Assembly (NCBI RefSeq): GCF_037969875.1
Contig: NZ_CP150218.1
Span: 4,154,001-4,218,000, forward strand
Source of the DNA: Paenibacillus sp. FSL R7-0337
GTDB taxonomy: Bacteria > Bacillota > Bacilli > Paenibacillales > Paenibacillaceae
Reading direction: 5' to 3'
DNA length: 64,000 nt
Part shown: piece by piece, positions 1 to 8,683 of the stretch
How the letters are laid out: each line of letters begins with the position of its first letter
Position numbering within the stretch: the stretch's first letter is position 1
Made by a program: the position numbers and the translations under genes
The notes under the pieces: model-generated
What the model was told of the DNA's origin: nothing
Databases searched by the model: none
What the model saw: only the letters and a program-made list of their open reading frames with translations

Positions 1-828
1 CCGGGAAGCAATAGCAGAGACTGTGTCGCCTTCCTGAACTGCATAGCGGAGCGGCGCTTCCCTGCCTTCGGTGAGTACCTTCACTGCTTCTTCTACACTA
101 AGCACCTTATTGGGATCTGCCTTCACCGGAACGACGTTCACTTCCTCCCGGATCTTGACTGACTCCACCTGATCATTGGCGGCTGAACCAGCCGCTCCCA
201 CCTTGGCCGCCGTCTTCTTCAGCTTCGCCCCCGGAGCTGCCGCATTCTGCGGAGCGTAATGCGCCTTAACGGCCTGAAGCACTGCCGCCGCTGTCTCCTG
301 ATCCTTCACGATCCCCAGCGGTTCACCATCCACAGCCAGTTGTACGCCTACGGCATAAGCCTTGAGCATCCCATCCAGCTTGTCCAGTGTAGCCTCGCTG
401 TTCACCTCCGGCTTGTAGGCCCGCTCGGCCTCGGTAGTAATACCTCCAGTCTGCAGGACCATCACAGAGTCAGGATACTTGAGCTGATATTCCCGTCTCT
501 TCTCCTCGAACAGCTTGTTCAACTCCGCCTGCTGGTTCAGCGCACCAATCTCCTCGCCGTTCACCAGCACCTTGTAGTAGGTTATTGTATTCGCTGTTAC
601 ATGCTTCTTCTGTGCCCCCACGAGGAAGGTGGTCAGCAGAACCAGACCGGCTGAAGCCAGCAGCCATGACCGCCGGCGGCGACGGGATTTCATCTCCGGC
701 TGAAAGACACGGGGTTCACCCGAAGTCATTGCATCTGTACCTTGTTCACCTGCTGCACCAGATCCTGTGGATGCTTCTACGCGGTTCCGCAGGTTCCCCA
801 TCCGGCGTATAAACTTAAATCCTTTCAT
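1..828 (-). CDS. LysM-type membrane-anchored cell wall protein, 3' part outside window
   Basis: Partial gene: 276 codons are present and the frame runs open past base 1. The ATG at 828 follows GGGAGAG at normal spacing. The protein has a short cytoplasmic N-terminus, a basic stretch of five arginines near residue 52, one membrane segment (about residues 58-74) and an extracellular part. The last visible residues (RYAVQEGDTVSAIASR) are the beginning of a LysM peptidoglycan-binding motif. The layout (TM anchor, repeats of a 'NGEEIG/DGEPLG' type domain, LysM) is that of Firmicute M23-type peptidoglycan DD-metallopeptidases that carry G5 and LysM domains, which often lie near walRK beside purA. 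The catalytic domain is not in the window, so the peptidase assignment is an inference. It is transcribed leftward, separate from the next gene, which ends in a terminator at 1005-1028. Confidence 0.75.
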   Translation of the reverse strand, partial: MKGFKFIRRMGNLRNRVEASTGSGAAGEQGTDAMTSGEPRVFQPEMKSRRRRRSWLLASAGLVLLTTFLVGAQKKHVTANTITYYKVLVNGEEIGALNQQAELNKLFEEKRREYQLKYPDSVMVLQTGGITTEAERAYKPEVNSEATLDKLDGMLKAYAVGVQLAVDGEPLGIVKDQETAAAVLQAVKAHYAPQNAAAPGAKLKKTAAKVGAAGSAANDQVESVKIREEVNVVPVKADPNKVLSVEEAVKVLTEGREAPLRYAVQEGDTVSAIASR

Positions 829-1004
829 CAAACTCTCCCTTTCGGCTGTAAAAACAAGAATGTATATGCTTTGCGCATCCGATTTGCATGAGTACGAATA
901 TGACTGTATGACGCACACGAAAAAGGTTACAAAATATTAACCCTTATTAGTCCTTTTTTACTGTACCATAGCCTGAAGAAAAATTTCAACTTTGCTCCCA
1001 TGGC

Positions 1005-1028
1005 AAAACCCGCGAAATTCGCGGGTTT
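1005..1028 (-). terminator. intrinsic terminator after the 1083-1766 gene
   Basis: An 11-bp perfect stem (AAACCCGCGAA / TTCGCGGGTTT) with a one-base loop lies 54 bases past the stop of the minus-strand gene and is followed on that strand by a short U run. It separates this gene from the LysM gene at 1-828. Confidence 0.8.
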
Positions 1029-1082
1029 ATACCCAAAATATGCGTTTCAAACGGCGATCCCGTGACCAAAAAGTGACAATTA

Positions 1083-1766
1083 TTAATTCTGATTCATCTC
1101 TCCGCTATCCGGTGTAAGCATTTTCATCAACGCCTTATATTCATCCTCATCTACGTACTTCGCAATGATATCCTGCAGTTCCGTAACTTCGCTCTCTGTC
1201 AAGCCGCCCTCCAGGGCAGCGGAGATCTTGATCATCTCCTCCTGGGGAAGCTTGTTCATCAGCATATTGAAGATATTGGATTTCGCATTAGCGGGCAGAC
1301 TCTGCTTCAGATCGTTCATAGCCTCCGGCGTCATCACCAGATTCTGGTCCAGCCCCTGCTCACTTTGTTCTTCTCCCGCCGCGGCTTGTCCCATTACAGG
1401 CAGTGCATTATCCGGCACTGTCTCGTCCACCGGTTTCTCTTGAAGATTCCCTGGTTTTCCGCTACTGTTGTCCTTCTTCTCACCGTCCGTCTTGCCCGAA
1501 TCAGCCTCCTTGATGGAGTTCTTAGTCTCGCTTGAGGCCGCTTTGGAGTTCTCCTTAGAGGCAGCCCCGCTGCCGCCCATACCGGTCAGACTCTTCACGA
1601 AGCCGCCGATTCCCGGCCCTGGCCCGTCCAGCTTGATATCGAAGCTGGCCAGCACCGACTGGATATACGTATTCACCACATATGCCGTTGTCAGCATGGA
1701 CAGACCGCTCGCCAGCACCACAATCAGGCAGACGCTCAGCGTACGCTTCACTATTTTCACCACCAT
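1083..1766 (-). CDS. single-pass membrane protein of unknown function
   Basis: About 227 residues. I do not recognise the family. One hydrophobic segment lies near the N-terminus (about residues 8-30, with a run VCLIVVLASG), followed by a short Gly/Pro-rich stretch, a low-complexity Ser/Lys/Glu/Gly linker (about 70-130), and a helical C-terminal part rich in Leu and Glu with the pattern MNDLKQSLP...IISALEGGLTESEV. The protein is probably anchored in the membrane with the rest outside. A TTG at 1793 in the same frame is possible, but AAGGGAG lies just before the ATG at 1766, so I chose 1766 (GTG codons at 1763 and 1760 are also usable). It lies downstream of purA and is co-oriented with it but has its own terminator. 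Function cannot be stated. Confidence 0.7.
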   Translation of the reverse strand: MVVKIVKRTLSVCLIVVLASGLSMLTTAYVVNTYIQSVLASFDIKLDGPGPGIGGFVKSLTGMGGSGAASKENSKAASSETKNSIKEADSGKTDGEKKDNSSGKPGNLQEKPVDETVPDNALPVMGQAAAGEEQSEQGLDQNLVMTPEAMNDLKQSLPANAKSNIFNMLMNKLPQEEMIKISAALEGGLTESEVTELQDIIAKYVDEDEYKALMKMLTPDSGEMNQN

Positions 1767-1917
1767 CACTCCCTTACACCCTGCTCTATTCAACCTCTAA
1801 AGAATCAGTTCGCTATGATCCCATTCTCATAGTATTGACTAGAACAACGTCCGGGAAACGTCCCCGAAGCACAGAAAGGCTGTTTAACCTGCTGAAAAAT
1901 CTTCTAGACATACAGAA

Positions 1918-1942
1918 ACAGGAGCCTCATCGAGGCCCCTGC
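1918..1942 (-). terminator. terminator of purA
   Basis: A 9-bp stem with one G-U pair (AGGAGCCTC / GAGGCCCCT on the plus strand, loop ATC) lies about 35 bases past the purA stop. The U run is short and interrupted. Confidence 0.65.
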
Positions 1943-1974
1943 TCCTATACGTATTTATTCAGTTCTGCTTCAGT

Positions 1975-3261
1975 CTAGATATAGATTGGCAGCACTTGAT
2001 TGGTCTGTTCACGGTTGCGGCCCACAGAGAAGATCGAGATCGGAATACCAGTAAGTTCCGATACACGTTCCACGTATTTGCGTGTGTTAGCCGGCAGATC
2101 CTCCAGCGTCTTCGCCGCAGTAATGTCCTCACTCCAGCCTGGAAGCTCCTCATAGACCGCTTCACATTCTGCCAGCATTTTGAGGCTTGCCGGGTAATGT
2201 GTGATAATATCTCCACGGTACTTGTAGCCGGTGCAGATCTTCACAGTCTCAAGACCGCTCAGTACGTCCAGCGAGTTCAGCGACAGGCCGGTAATTCCGC
2301 TGACACGGCGGGCGTGACGCACCACCACACTGTCGAACCAGCCTACGCGGCGGGCACGTCCGGTTACTGTTCCGTACTCATGCCCGGTCTCGCGGATATA
2401 ATCACCGGTCGCATCGTTAAGCTCTGTAGGGAACGGGCCGTCTCCAACGCGGGTAGTATAAGACTTAGCCACACCGATAACCTGCTTGATCTTGGACGGG
2501 CCCACGCCTGAGCCTATGCAGACCCCGCCAGCTGATGGATTCGATGAAGTAACGTACGGATAAGTTCCCTGGTCGATATCGAGCATCACGCCCTGCGCAC
2601 CTTCGAACAGCACCCGGGAATCCGCATCAATCGCATCATTCAGCACCACCGAAGTATCGGTTACATAGCCGCGCAGCACTTCTGCATATTCCAGATATTT
2701 GGTTAGAATCTCTTCCACATTCAGCGGCTCAGCGCCGTATACCTGAGTGATCACTTGATTCTTCTCTTCCATCAATGGACGAAGTCTCATTTCGAATTCC
2801 TCAGCGTCCATCAGATCGGCAATCCGGATGCCGTTACGGGCAGCCTTATCCATGTAGCACGGGCCAATCCCCTTGCGTGTTGTACCAATTTTGTTCGGGC
2901 CTTTGCGGTCTTCCTCAAGCGCATCCAGCACCATATGATAAGGCATAATGACATGGGCACGATCGCTGATTACCAGGTTCTTCGTATCGAAGCCATTGTC
3001 ATGAATATAATTAATTTCTTGGATCAGCGCTTCCGGGTTGATGACCATTCCGTTGCCGATAACACAAGTCTTCTCTTTATAAAATACACCAGATGGAATC
3101 AAGCTCAGTTTGAACTTCTTTCCGTCAATCAGAATCGTGTGACCGGCATTGTTACCCCCTTGATACCGGGCGACCACATCTGCACTTTCCGCCAGAAAAT
3201 CCGTGATCTTGCCTTTGCCTTCGTCTCCCCATTGTGTTCCCACGACGACTACCGTTGACAT
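1975..3261 (-). CDS. purA: adenylosuccinate synthetase
   Basis: A 428-residue enzyme that joins IMP and aspartate using GTP, the first step from IMP to AMP, in the cytoplasm. The N-terminus STVVVVGTQWGDEGKGK is the family's GTP-binding loop. The motif GNGMVINPEAL and the run GIGPCYMDKAARNGIR are also typical, and the length is that of bacterial PurA. The frame extends 17 codons further upstream, but GGAGG sits seven bases before the ATG at 3261, which gives the usual N-terminus. The gene is monocistronic: the dnaB terminator lies upstream at 3419-3459 and its own terminator downstream. No PurR box or riboswitch was recognised in the short upstream gap. Confidence 0.97.
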   Translation of the reverse strand: MSTVVVVGTQWGDEGKGKITDFLAESADVVARYQGGNNAGHTILIDGKKFKLSLIPSGVFYKEKTCVIGNGMVINPEALIQEINYIHDNGFDTKNLVISDRAHVIMPYHMVLDALEEDRKGPNKIGTTRKGIGPCYMDKAARNGIRIADLMDAEEFEMRLRPLMEEKNQVITQVYGAEPLNVEEILTKYLEYAEVLRGYVTDTSVVLNDAIDADSRVLFEGAQGVMLDIDQGTYPYVTSSNPSAGGVCIGSGVGPSKIKQVIGVAKSYTTRVGDGPFPTELNDATGDYIRETGHEYGTVTGRARRVGWFDSVVVRHARRVSGITGLSLNSLDVLSGLETVKICTGYKYRGDIITHYPASLKMLAECEAVYEELPGWSEDITAAKTLEDLPANTRKYVERVSELTGIPISIFSVGRNREQTNQVLPIYI

Positions 3262-3418
3262 GTACATTCCTCCGTAGGTGCTAGCAAGCACCATTATTTT
3301 TCCGCTTATCATAGGGGCTCTGTACGCGCTTCATCTTTTACGCAGCCCTCCGGACACCAGGCGGGCAGGCCGCCAAAGCACAATAATCAGTGTAACAGCG
3401 GCACTTTTTAAAGTCAAA

Positions 3419-3459
3419 TAAAAACGAACGATCACAGGCTTGAATGTGCGATCGTTCGT
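3419..3459 (-). terminator. terminator of the rplI-dnaB operon
   Basis: A 10-bp perfect inverted repeat (ACGAACGATC / GATCGTTCGT) encloses a 16-base loop. On the minus strand it is followed by a T-rich run (TTTTTATTT), 19 bases past the dnaB stop. Confidence 0.85.
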
Positions 3460-3477
3460 GTATTGTGCGAAATTTGC

Positions 3478-4839
3478 CTAACCTGCAAAAGGTTCTGCAT
3501 GGGCCCGCTCGTAGTTGACGAACTTGTTGAAGTTCTTGAGGAACACAAGCTCCACCGTCCCTACCGGACCGTTACGCTGCTTGGCGATAATAATTTCGAT
3601 AATATTCTTCTTCTCGGTATCCTGATTGTAATAATCATCACGGTACAGGAACGCTACGATATCCGCATCCTGCTCAATAGAGCCTGATTCACGAAGGTCA
3701 CTCATCATCGGCCGTTTGTCCTGGCGCTGCTCCACACCGCGGCTGAGCTGTGACAGGGCAATGACAGGAACGTCAAGCTCACGGGCGATTTGCTTCAGGG
3801 TACGGGAGATTTCCGATACCTCCTGCTGGCGGTTCTCACCGGCCTTGCCCCGGCCCTGGATCAGCTGCAGGTAGTCGATGACAATCATTCCGAGTCCCTT
3901 CTCCTTCTTGAGCCGGCGGCATTTTGCACGGATATCGGTAACCGTGATGCCCGGGGTGTCGTCGATGTAGATTTCGGACTCGGACAGCGACTGGATGCCC
4001 ATCGTGAGCTTGGACCAGTCATCATCGCTCTTGAAATCGCCGGTACGCATAATATTGGCGTCCAGATTGGCCTCTGCGCAGATCATACGCTGAACCAGCT
4101 GGGGCGCCGACATTTCCAGACTGAAGATGGCTACCGTCTCCTTCGCCCGTACCGCTACATTCTGCGCGATATTCAGGGCGAAGGCCGTCTTCCCAACGGA
4201 AGGACGGGCCGCCACAATAATTAAGTCATTGCGCTGGAAGCCGTTCGTCATATGGTCCAGGTCAACGAATCCGGTTGGAATCCCCGAGGTTCCGCCTTTA
4301 TTCTGATGGAGCAGCTCTACACGGTCGAATACCTGCATGAGCACATCGCGGATGGCAATGAACCCGCTACCGCTACGGCGATTCGAGATTTCCAGGATTC
4401 TCCGCTCAGCGTCACTCAGCATAATGCCCACATCTTCGCCGCCGGTATAGCCTTCGCTGACAATCTGCGTGGCTGTACGGATCAGCCGCCGCAGCATCGC
4501 CTTCTCTTCAATAATCTGGGCGTAATAATCGACGTTGGCCGCAGTCGGCACCGCATGCGCCAGCTTCGCCAGATAGCTGACACCGCCGATATCCTCTAGC
4601 TCCCCCTTATCCTGGAGCCGGGATGTCAATGTAATCAGATCAATCGGCTGGCTCTCTTCTCCGAGCTGCACCATCGCCTCAAATATCATCTGATGCGGTT
4701 TGTCGTAGAAGTCTTCGGTATTCACCCGCTCCATCGCGGTAATTAACGCCTCATCCGACAGTAGAACTGCACCCAGTACGGCCTGTTCTGCCTCCAGATT
4801 CTGCGGGGGAACCCGATCGAAAAAGAGATCTCCACCCAT
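3478..4839 (-). CDS. dnaB: replicative DNA helicase DnaB
   Basis: A 453-residue hexameric 5'-3' helicase that unwinds DNA ahead of the replisome (called DnaC in Bacillus). The N-terminal domain (PQNLEAEQAVLGAVLLS) binds primase. The RecA-like C-terminal motor has a Walker A AARPSVGKTAFALN near residue 213, a Walker B VIDYLQLIQG and a DnaB-type RESGSIEQDADIV near the end. Length is normal and no intein is present. It is the last gene of the operon mazG-like / DUF2232 / gdpP / rplI / dnaB and starts one base after the rplI stop, so translation is likely coupled. Confidence 0.97.
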   Translation of the reverse strand: MGGDLFFDRVPPQNLEAEQAVLGAVLLSDEALITAMERVNTEDFYDKPHQMIFEAMVQLGEESQPIDLITLTSRLQDKGELEDIGGVSYLAKLAHAVPTAANVDYYAQIIEEKAMLRRLIRTATQIVSEGYTGGEDVGIMLSDAERRILEISNRRSGSGFIAIRDVLMQVFDRVELLHQNKGGTSGIPTGFVDLDHMTNGFQRNDLIIVAARPSVGKTAFALNIAQNVAVRAKETVAIFSLEMSAPQLVQRMICAEANLDANIMRTGDFKSDDDWSKLTMGIQSLSESEIYIDDTPGITVTDIRAKCRRLKKEKGLGMIVIDYLQLIQGRGKAGENRQQEVSEISRTLKQIARELDVPVIALSQLSRGVEQRQDKRPMMSDLRESGSIEQDADIVAFLYRDDYYNQDTEKKNIIEIIIAKQRNGPVGTVELVFLKNFNKFVNYERAHAEPFAG

Positions 4840-4840
4840 C

Positions 4841-5287
4841 CTACTCCTCCGTTACCTGAACCGTGAGGTTAGCCTTTACTTCAGTATGCAGCTTAACTGT
4901 TACCTGGAACGTACCTACATGGCGGATCGAATCGCTCAGCTCAATTTTGCGCTTGTCGATGACGATCCCCTGAGTAGCTGCCAGTGTCTCGCCGATCTGC
5001 TTGCTGGTGATAGCGCCGAAGAGACGGCCGCCTTCGCCTGCTTTGGCCTTCAGAGTCAGGGTTAGCTCATCCAGCTTCTTGCCCAGCTGTACCGCTTCCT
5101 CCTTCTCCTGGTCCTTGCGGCGCTGTTCGGCTGCCGTCTGGTTCTCCAGTGTCTTCACATTGCCGTCTGTAGCCGGACGAACCAGCCCGCGCGGCAGCAG
5201 AAAATTGGCTGCATAGCCCTCCGACACCTCTTTAACCTGCCCCTTCTTGCCTTGACCCTTAACATCCTTCAAGAATATGACCTTCAT
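4841..5287 (-). CDS. rplI: 50S ribosomal protein L9
   Basis: A 148-residue L9, the usual bacterial length. It has the N-terminal 23S-binding domain (MKVIFLKDVKGQGKKG, then GYAANFLLPRGLV), a long central helix rich in Lys/Glu (about 50-75) and the C-terminal domain (GGRLFGAITSKQI). The start overlaps the gdpP stop by four bases (ATGA), and dnaB follows after one base. The order gdpP-rplI-dnaB is conserved in Bacillus-type Firmicutes. Confidence 0.97.
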   Translation of the reverse strand: MKVIFLKDVKGQGKKGQVKEVSEGYAANFLLPRGLVRPATDGNVKTLENQTAAEQRRKDQEKEEAVQLGKKLDELTLTLKAKAGEGGRLFGAITSKQIGETLAATQGIVIDKRKIELSDSIRHVGTFQVTVKLHTEVKANLTVQVTEE

Positions 5288-7287
5288 TCAAATAACCCCT
5301 CTTTCGCTTCGATTTCGGCCAGCACTGCGAGCAGTCTGGCTTCCGCTTCTTTTGTTGTTCCTTCAAGCTGTACAGCCGCGTTGGACAAATGCCCGCCGCC
5401 GCCCAACTTCTCCATGACTACCTGCACATTCATCCGTCCCAGAGAACGGGCGCTGATACCAATCAGGCCGTCAGGACGTTCACTGATGACGAATGACGCT
5501 ACCACATTCGTCATCCCCAGCAGCGTATCCGCCGTCTGGGCGATCAGCAGCTGCGGGATCTTCATCCCGGGCTGTGTGACCACTAACGCTATCTGGTCAT
5601 ACACCATGCGCGCATGCTTGATGATCTCCGCCTTCGAGATGTACTCCTGCAAATCCTCCTTCAGCATACGCTGAATGAGAATCGTATCCGCCCCGACCCG
5701 ACGCAGGAACCCGGCAGCCTCGAAGGTCCGCGACCCTGTATGGAGTGCGAAATGCTTCGTATCGACCGTGATCCCGGCCAGCAGCATCGTGGCCTCCAGC
5801 GGGCTGAGCTTAATCTTGTCATGAATGTACTGCAGCAGCTCCGTCACCAGCTCACAAGTCGATGACGCATACGGCTCCAGATACACGAGCACAGCGTCAT
5901 TGATGAATTCCTCACCCCGGCGGTGATGGTCAACCACCACAATCCGGCTGGCATACTGCACCAGTCTCGGCTCCATAGTCATGGAAGCCTTGTGGGTGTC
6001 CACAACAATGAGCAGCGTATGCTCCGTCATCATCTGGAGAGCCTGCTCTGGCGTGATGAAGGTCTTGTAGAGCGCCTCATCCTTGCGGATCTCCTCCATC
6101 ATCCGGGTAATCGAAGGATTCGGCGTCTCCATCACTATGCTTGCTTCCACATTGTACATCTGTGCCGCCTTAAGCAGGCCAATCGCCGCTCCTACCGCAT
6201 CAATATCCGGTATCCGGTGCCCCATAATCAGCACCCGGTCGCTCTCCTGCATCAGATCCCGCAGGGCGTGGGCGATCACCCGCGCCCGGACGCGGGTGCG
6301 TTTCTCGGCGGCATTGGTCTTGCCGCCGTAGAAGGAGAGCCGCTGGCCCGCCTTCACAGCGGCCTGGTCCCCGCCTCTGCCGAGTGCCATGTCCAGACTC
6401 GACTGGGCAAGCGCTCCCAGCTCACTGGCCGATTCCGAACCGTAGGCAAGGCCTATGCTCAGCGTCATCGGCACCTTGAGGTCGGCCGTCATCTCACGGA
6501 CCTCGTCCAGCACCACGAACCTGCTCTCCTCCAGAGCCTGAAGGCTGCGGTGATTCAGCAGCATCAGATACCGCTCGGAAGACAACCGGCGCAGATATAC
6601 CTCGAATTGCTTGCTCCACTCGGTAATCTCACTGGCTACCTTGGCGATCAGCGAAGTACGCTGCTGATCATCCATCCCCTGAGCGGCTTCATCCAGATTA
6701 TCCATCATGACAATTCCAATCGCCAGCTTCTCTTCCTCATACCGCTCACGCAGCACAACAAGCTCGGTAATATCGAATAAATACAGCAGCCGTTCACTTG
6801 GAATCACCACGACCTCATAATAACGGTCATCGACCGTAAGCTCATGGCGGTGCTCCTTCAATACCCCTTCCTTAACCGGTTCCCGCTTGGACGGCAGGTT
6901 CTGCAGAGAAGCCATAACCTCCGGCATCAGCTCCTGCATATCTTCACCAACAAGCGACTTGCGGGAGAAGATCTGGCCGGCATTCCGGTTATGCCATTCC
7001 ACTGCCCGGCCCTCACTGTACAGGATAATCCCGAGCGGAAGCATGCTTACAGCCTCCCCCTCCACCCGCTTGATGCGGAAGGACAGGCCGTTGATATAAT
7101 CTACAAGGTTGCGGCGGAACGACAGCTCGGCCTGCAGCATGGTGAAACACAATGTGCCGGCCAGGAAGAGACTGGCAACACCGAGGACCCAGTTATAGAT
7201 ACTGACTACTATAATCAGGACCAGCAGCAGTAAGAACGCCCACACGGTATGATAGCCGTGCCAGCGTCTTTGCAGAAATTTTGGCAT
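5284..7287 (-). CDS. gdpP: cyclic di-AMP phosphodiesterase GdpP
   Basis: A 667-residue membrane enzyme that hydrolyses c-di-AMP to pApA and so lowers this second messenger, which controls potassium uptake and wall homeostasis. Order of parts: two membrane helices (about 13-51), a PAS-like sensor (about 80-170), a degenerate GGDEF domain (about 175-305) and a DHH/DHHA1 catalytic unit. Visible metal-site motifs are GHRIPDIDAVGAA (near 356), VVDTHK, VVVDHHRRGEE (near 452) and the DHHA1 loop GGGGHLSNAA (near 631). It sits between DUF2232 and rplI as in B. subtilis (yybS-yybT-rplI). A CBS-pair protein at 8684-9109, darA at 53199 and a ydaO-type riboswitch at 61588 make up further parts of this signalling route in the same window. 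Confidence 0.96.
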   Translation of the reverse strand: MPKFLQRRWHGYHTVWAFLLLLVLIIVVSIYNWVLGVASLFLAGTLCFTMLQAELSFRRNLVDYINGLSFRIKRVEGEAVSMLPLGIILYSEGRAVEWHNRNAGQIFSRKSLVGEDMQELMPEVMASLQNLPSKREPVKEGVLKEHRHELTVDDRYYEVVVIPSERLLYLFDITELVVLRERYEEEKLAIGIVMMDNLDEAAQGMDDQQRTSLIAKVASEITEWSKQFEVYLRRLSSERYLMLLNHRSLQALEESRFVVLDEVREMTADLKVPMTLSIGLAYGSESASELGALAQSSLDMALGRGGDQAAVKAGQRLSFYGGKTNAAEKRTRVRARVIAHALRDLMQESDRVLIMGHRIPDIDAVGAAIGLLKAAQMYNVEASIVMETPNPSITRMMEEIRKDEALYKTFITPEQALQMMTEHTLLIVVDTHKASMTMEPRLVQYASRIVVVDHHRRGEEFINDAVLVYLEPYASSTCELVTELLQYIHDKIKLSPLEATMLLAGITVDTKHFALHTGSRTFEAAGFLRRVGADTILIQRMLKEDLQEYISKAEIIKHARMVYDQIALVVTQPGMKIPQLLIAQTADTLLGMTNVVASFVISERPDGLIGISARSLGRMNVQVVMEKLGGGGHLSNAAVQLEGTTKEAEARLLAVLAEIEAKEGLFE

Positions 7288-7298
7288 GAGCCCTCACC

Positions 7299-8216
7299 CT
7301 ATCGTTTCGATTTCTTCACAAGCTCCCTCAGCGGAAACGCCAGGTCTACCACACCAATAATCCAGAATCCCGGCAGAGCAATCACAGGGATTGCCAGCAG
7401 AAGAGCGATGATCTTGCTCCACTTCCGTTCATGCACCAGGAAGAAGAGGAAGCCGACGGTCTGGATCTTGAACGCAATCTGCAGCAGCGGCAGCAGATTG
7501 GCCGAGACCATTAGCATGAAGCCGCTGTCGGCACCGCCGAACAGCAGGCTGATGACCACGCCAAGCAGATAATACCAGATGAACGATCTGGCCAGTCTCC
7601 ATTCCCGCGCCGGCTTCAGCTTAGGCACCGCATATTCCATACTGTTCAGAATAGGGCGGACAATGGAATGGGTAATAACCGCAATCACGAACGCACTGAG
7701 GATCAGCGTCATTGGAATCGCCTGGATCGTCAGCCAGCTCATCTGGCCAATCTGATCAGAGGAGATGGATATCTCGGACAGCAGCGGATTGCTTGCACCC
7801 ATACTTGCCAGCCAGTCCGCATAGGTCTTCAGAACATCATAGACATAGTCGTATAGGTTGAACTTAAGGAACGTCGTACTGATCAGCAGGATCAGCAGGA
7901 ATTCAGCTAGTATAGCGACCATGCCGGCAATCAGAGTAGAAATCGCTGAAGCACGCTTCTTGTACCATCGTCCCATCACAAGGGCCGGGATCAGGAAATA
8001 GGCCGCAATCAGGATATACATCGGGGTAATCAGACCCACAATTAGCAGAACCGGTAACAGATGCAGAATGAACTGCTTGATGTTAAGGGTCGTAAAGAGC
8101 ACTATGGCCGGAATAATCATAAAGAATGTTGTAATAAGTAGTAGCGGGGTTGACAGGGATAACAGCAGCAACAGATAAGCTATGCTCCAAGCCACAGATG
8201 TCCAGCGAAATTTCAA
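7299..8216 (-). CDS. DUF2232 (YybS-type) multipass membrane protein
   Basis: A 305-residue integral membrane protein with about eight hydrophobic segments and a basic tail (LVKKSKR). Its place directly before gdpP, the Phe/Leu/Ile-rich N-terminus and the length match the YybS family (DUF2232), which resembles S-components of vitamin transporters. The true role is not established. It starts 6 bases after the stop of the MazG-like gene and is followed after 11 bases by gdpP, so it belongs to this operon. Confidence 0.85.
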   Translation of the reverse strand: MKFRWTSVAWSIAYLLLLLSLSTPLLLITTFFMIIPAIVLFTTLNIKQFILHLLPVLLIVGLITPMYILIAAYFLIPALVMGRWYKKRASAISTLIAGMVAILAEFLLILLISTTFLKFNLYDYVYDVLKTYADWLASMGASNPLLSEISISSDQIGQMSWLTIQAIPMTLILSAFVIAVITHSIVRPILNSMEYAVPKLKPAREWRLARSFIWYYLLGVVISLLFGGADSGFMLMVSANLLPLLQIAFKIQTVGFLFFLVHERKWSKIIALLLAIPVIALPGFWIIGVVDLAFPLRELVKKSKR

Positions 8217-8222
8217 CAGTAT

Positions 8223-8561
8223 TCACCTCTTACGCATATGTTCTTCTAATGCAGATATATCCTGGTACCATTCTTCGAGCTGATGGCCTTCCTGTCTGTG
8301 CTTTCTCAGCTTCTCCAGCAGTAAATCATCCAGCTCGCGATAAGGGATACCGAGTCTGCGCCCTAAGATGTATGAACTCATAATCAGGCTGGCCAGACTG
8401 TCGCCGACACGCGTGGTACTGCCTTCCCACAGCGCTTTGAATAACCTTGAGACTTGATCAATTACTTCCGTCTTTAACCACTCAATTACCTTGGCGCGTT
8501 TGGCCACATCCAGATCCTTCGGCACATTGGGCACTGTCTCTCTACCTCCGGCAAAAAGCAT
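8223..8561 (-). CDS. MazG-like family protein
   Basis: A 112-residue soluble, helical protein. The pattern AKVIEWLKTEVIDQVSRLFKALWEG...DSLASLIMSSYILGRRLGI matches the short MazG-like family found beside yybS in Bacillales. MazG proteins are nucleotide pyrophosphohydrolases, but the usual EExxE metal motif is not evident here, so enzymatic activity is uncertain. The ATG at 8561 follows GGAGAA. It is the first gene of the operon that runs to dnaB. Confidence 0.75.
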   Translation of the reverse strand: MLFAGGRETVPNVPKDLDVAKRAKVIEWLKTEVIDQVSRLFKALWEGSTTRVGDSLASLIMSSYILGRRLGIPYRELDDLLLEKLRKHRQEGHQLEEWYQDISALEEHMRKR

Positions 8562-8569
8562 TATTCTCC

Positions 8570-8578
8570 ATTATAGCA
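8570..8578 (-). promoter_or_regulatory. possible extended -10 promoter of the mazG-like/gdpP/dnaB operon
   Basis: The minus strand reads ATGCTATAATGGAG just before the gene, an extended -10 (TGC-TATAAT) without a good -35. It overlaps the ribosome site, so transcription from it would be nearly leaderless. The same ATGCTATAATGGA string recurs at 9209-9221. Weak evidence. Confidence 0.3.
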
Positions 8579-8636
8579 TAAAAATTTCCGAGCCACACGG
8601 ACGCCTGCCGCCCCTGAATATCGCCTTCCATCTTTC

Positions 8637-8677
8637 AAAAAAGGCCCGCATTCCGTTTCGCCGGAAATACAGGCCTT
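8637..8677 (-). terminator. terminator of the CBS-pair gene
   Basis: A paired region AAGGCC...ATTCCG / CGGAAAT...GGCCTT, with a TTTTTT run after it on the minus strand, begins 7 bases past the stop of the 8684-9109 gene. Confidence 0.8.
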
Positions 8678-8683
8678 GGTTCC

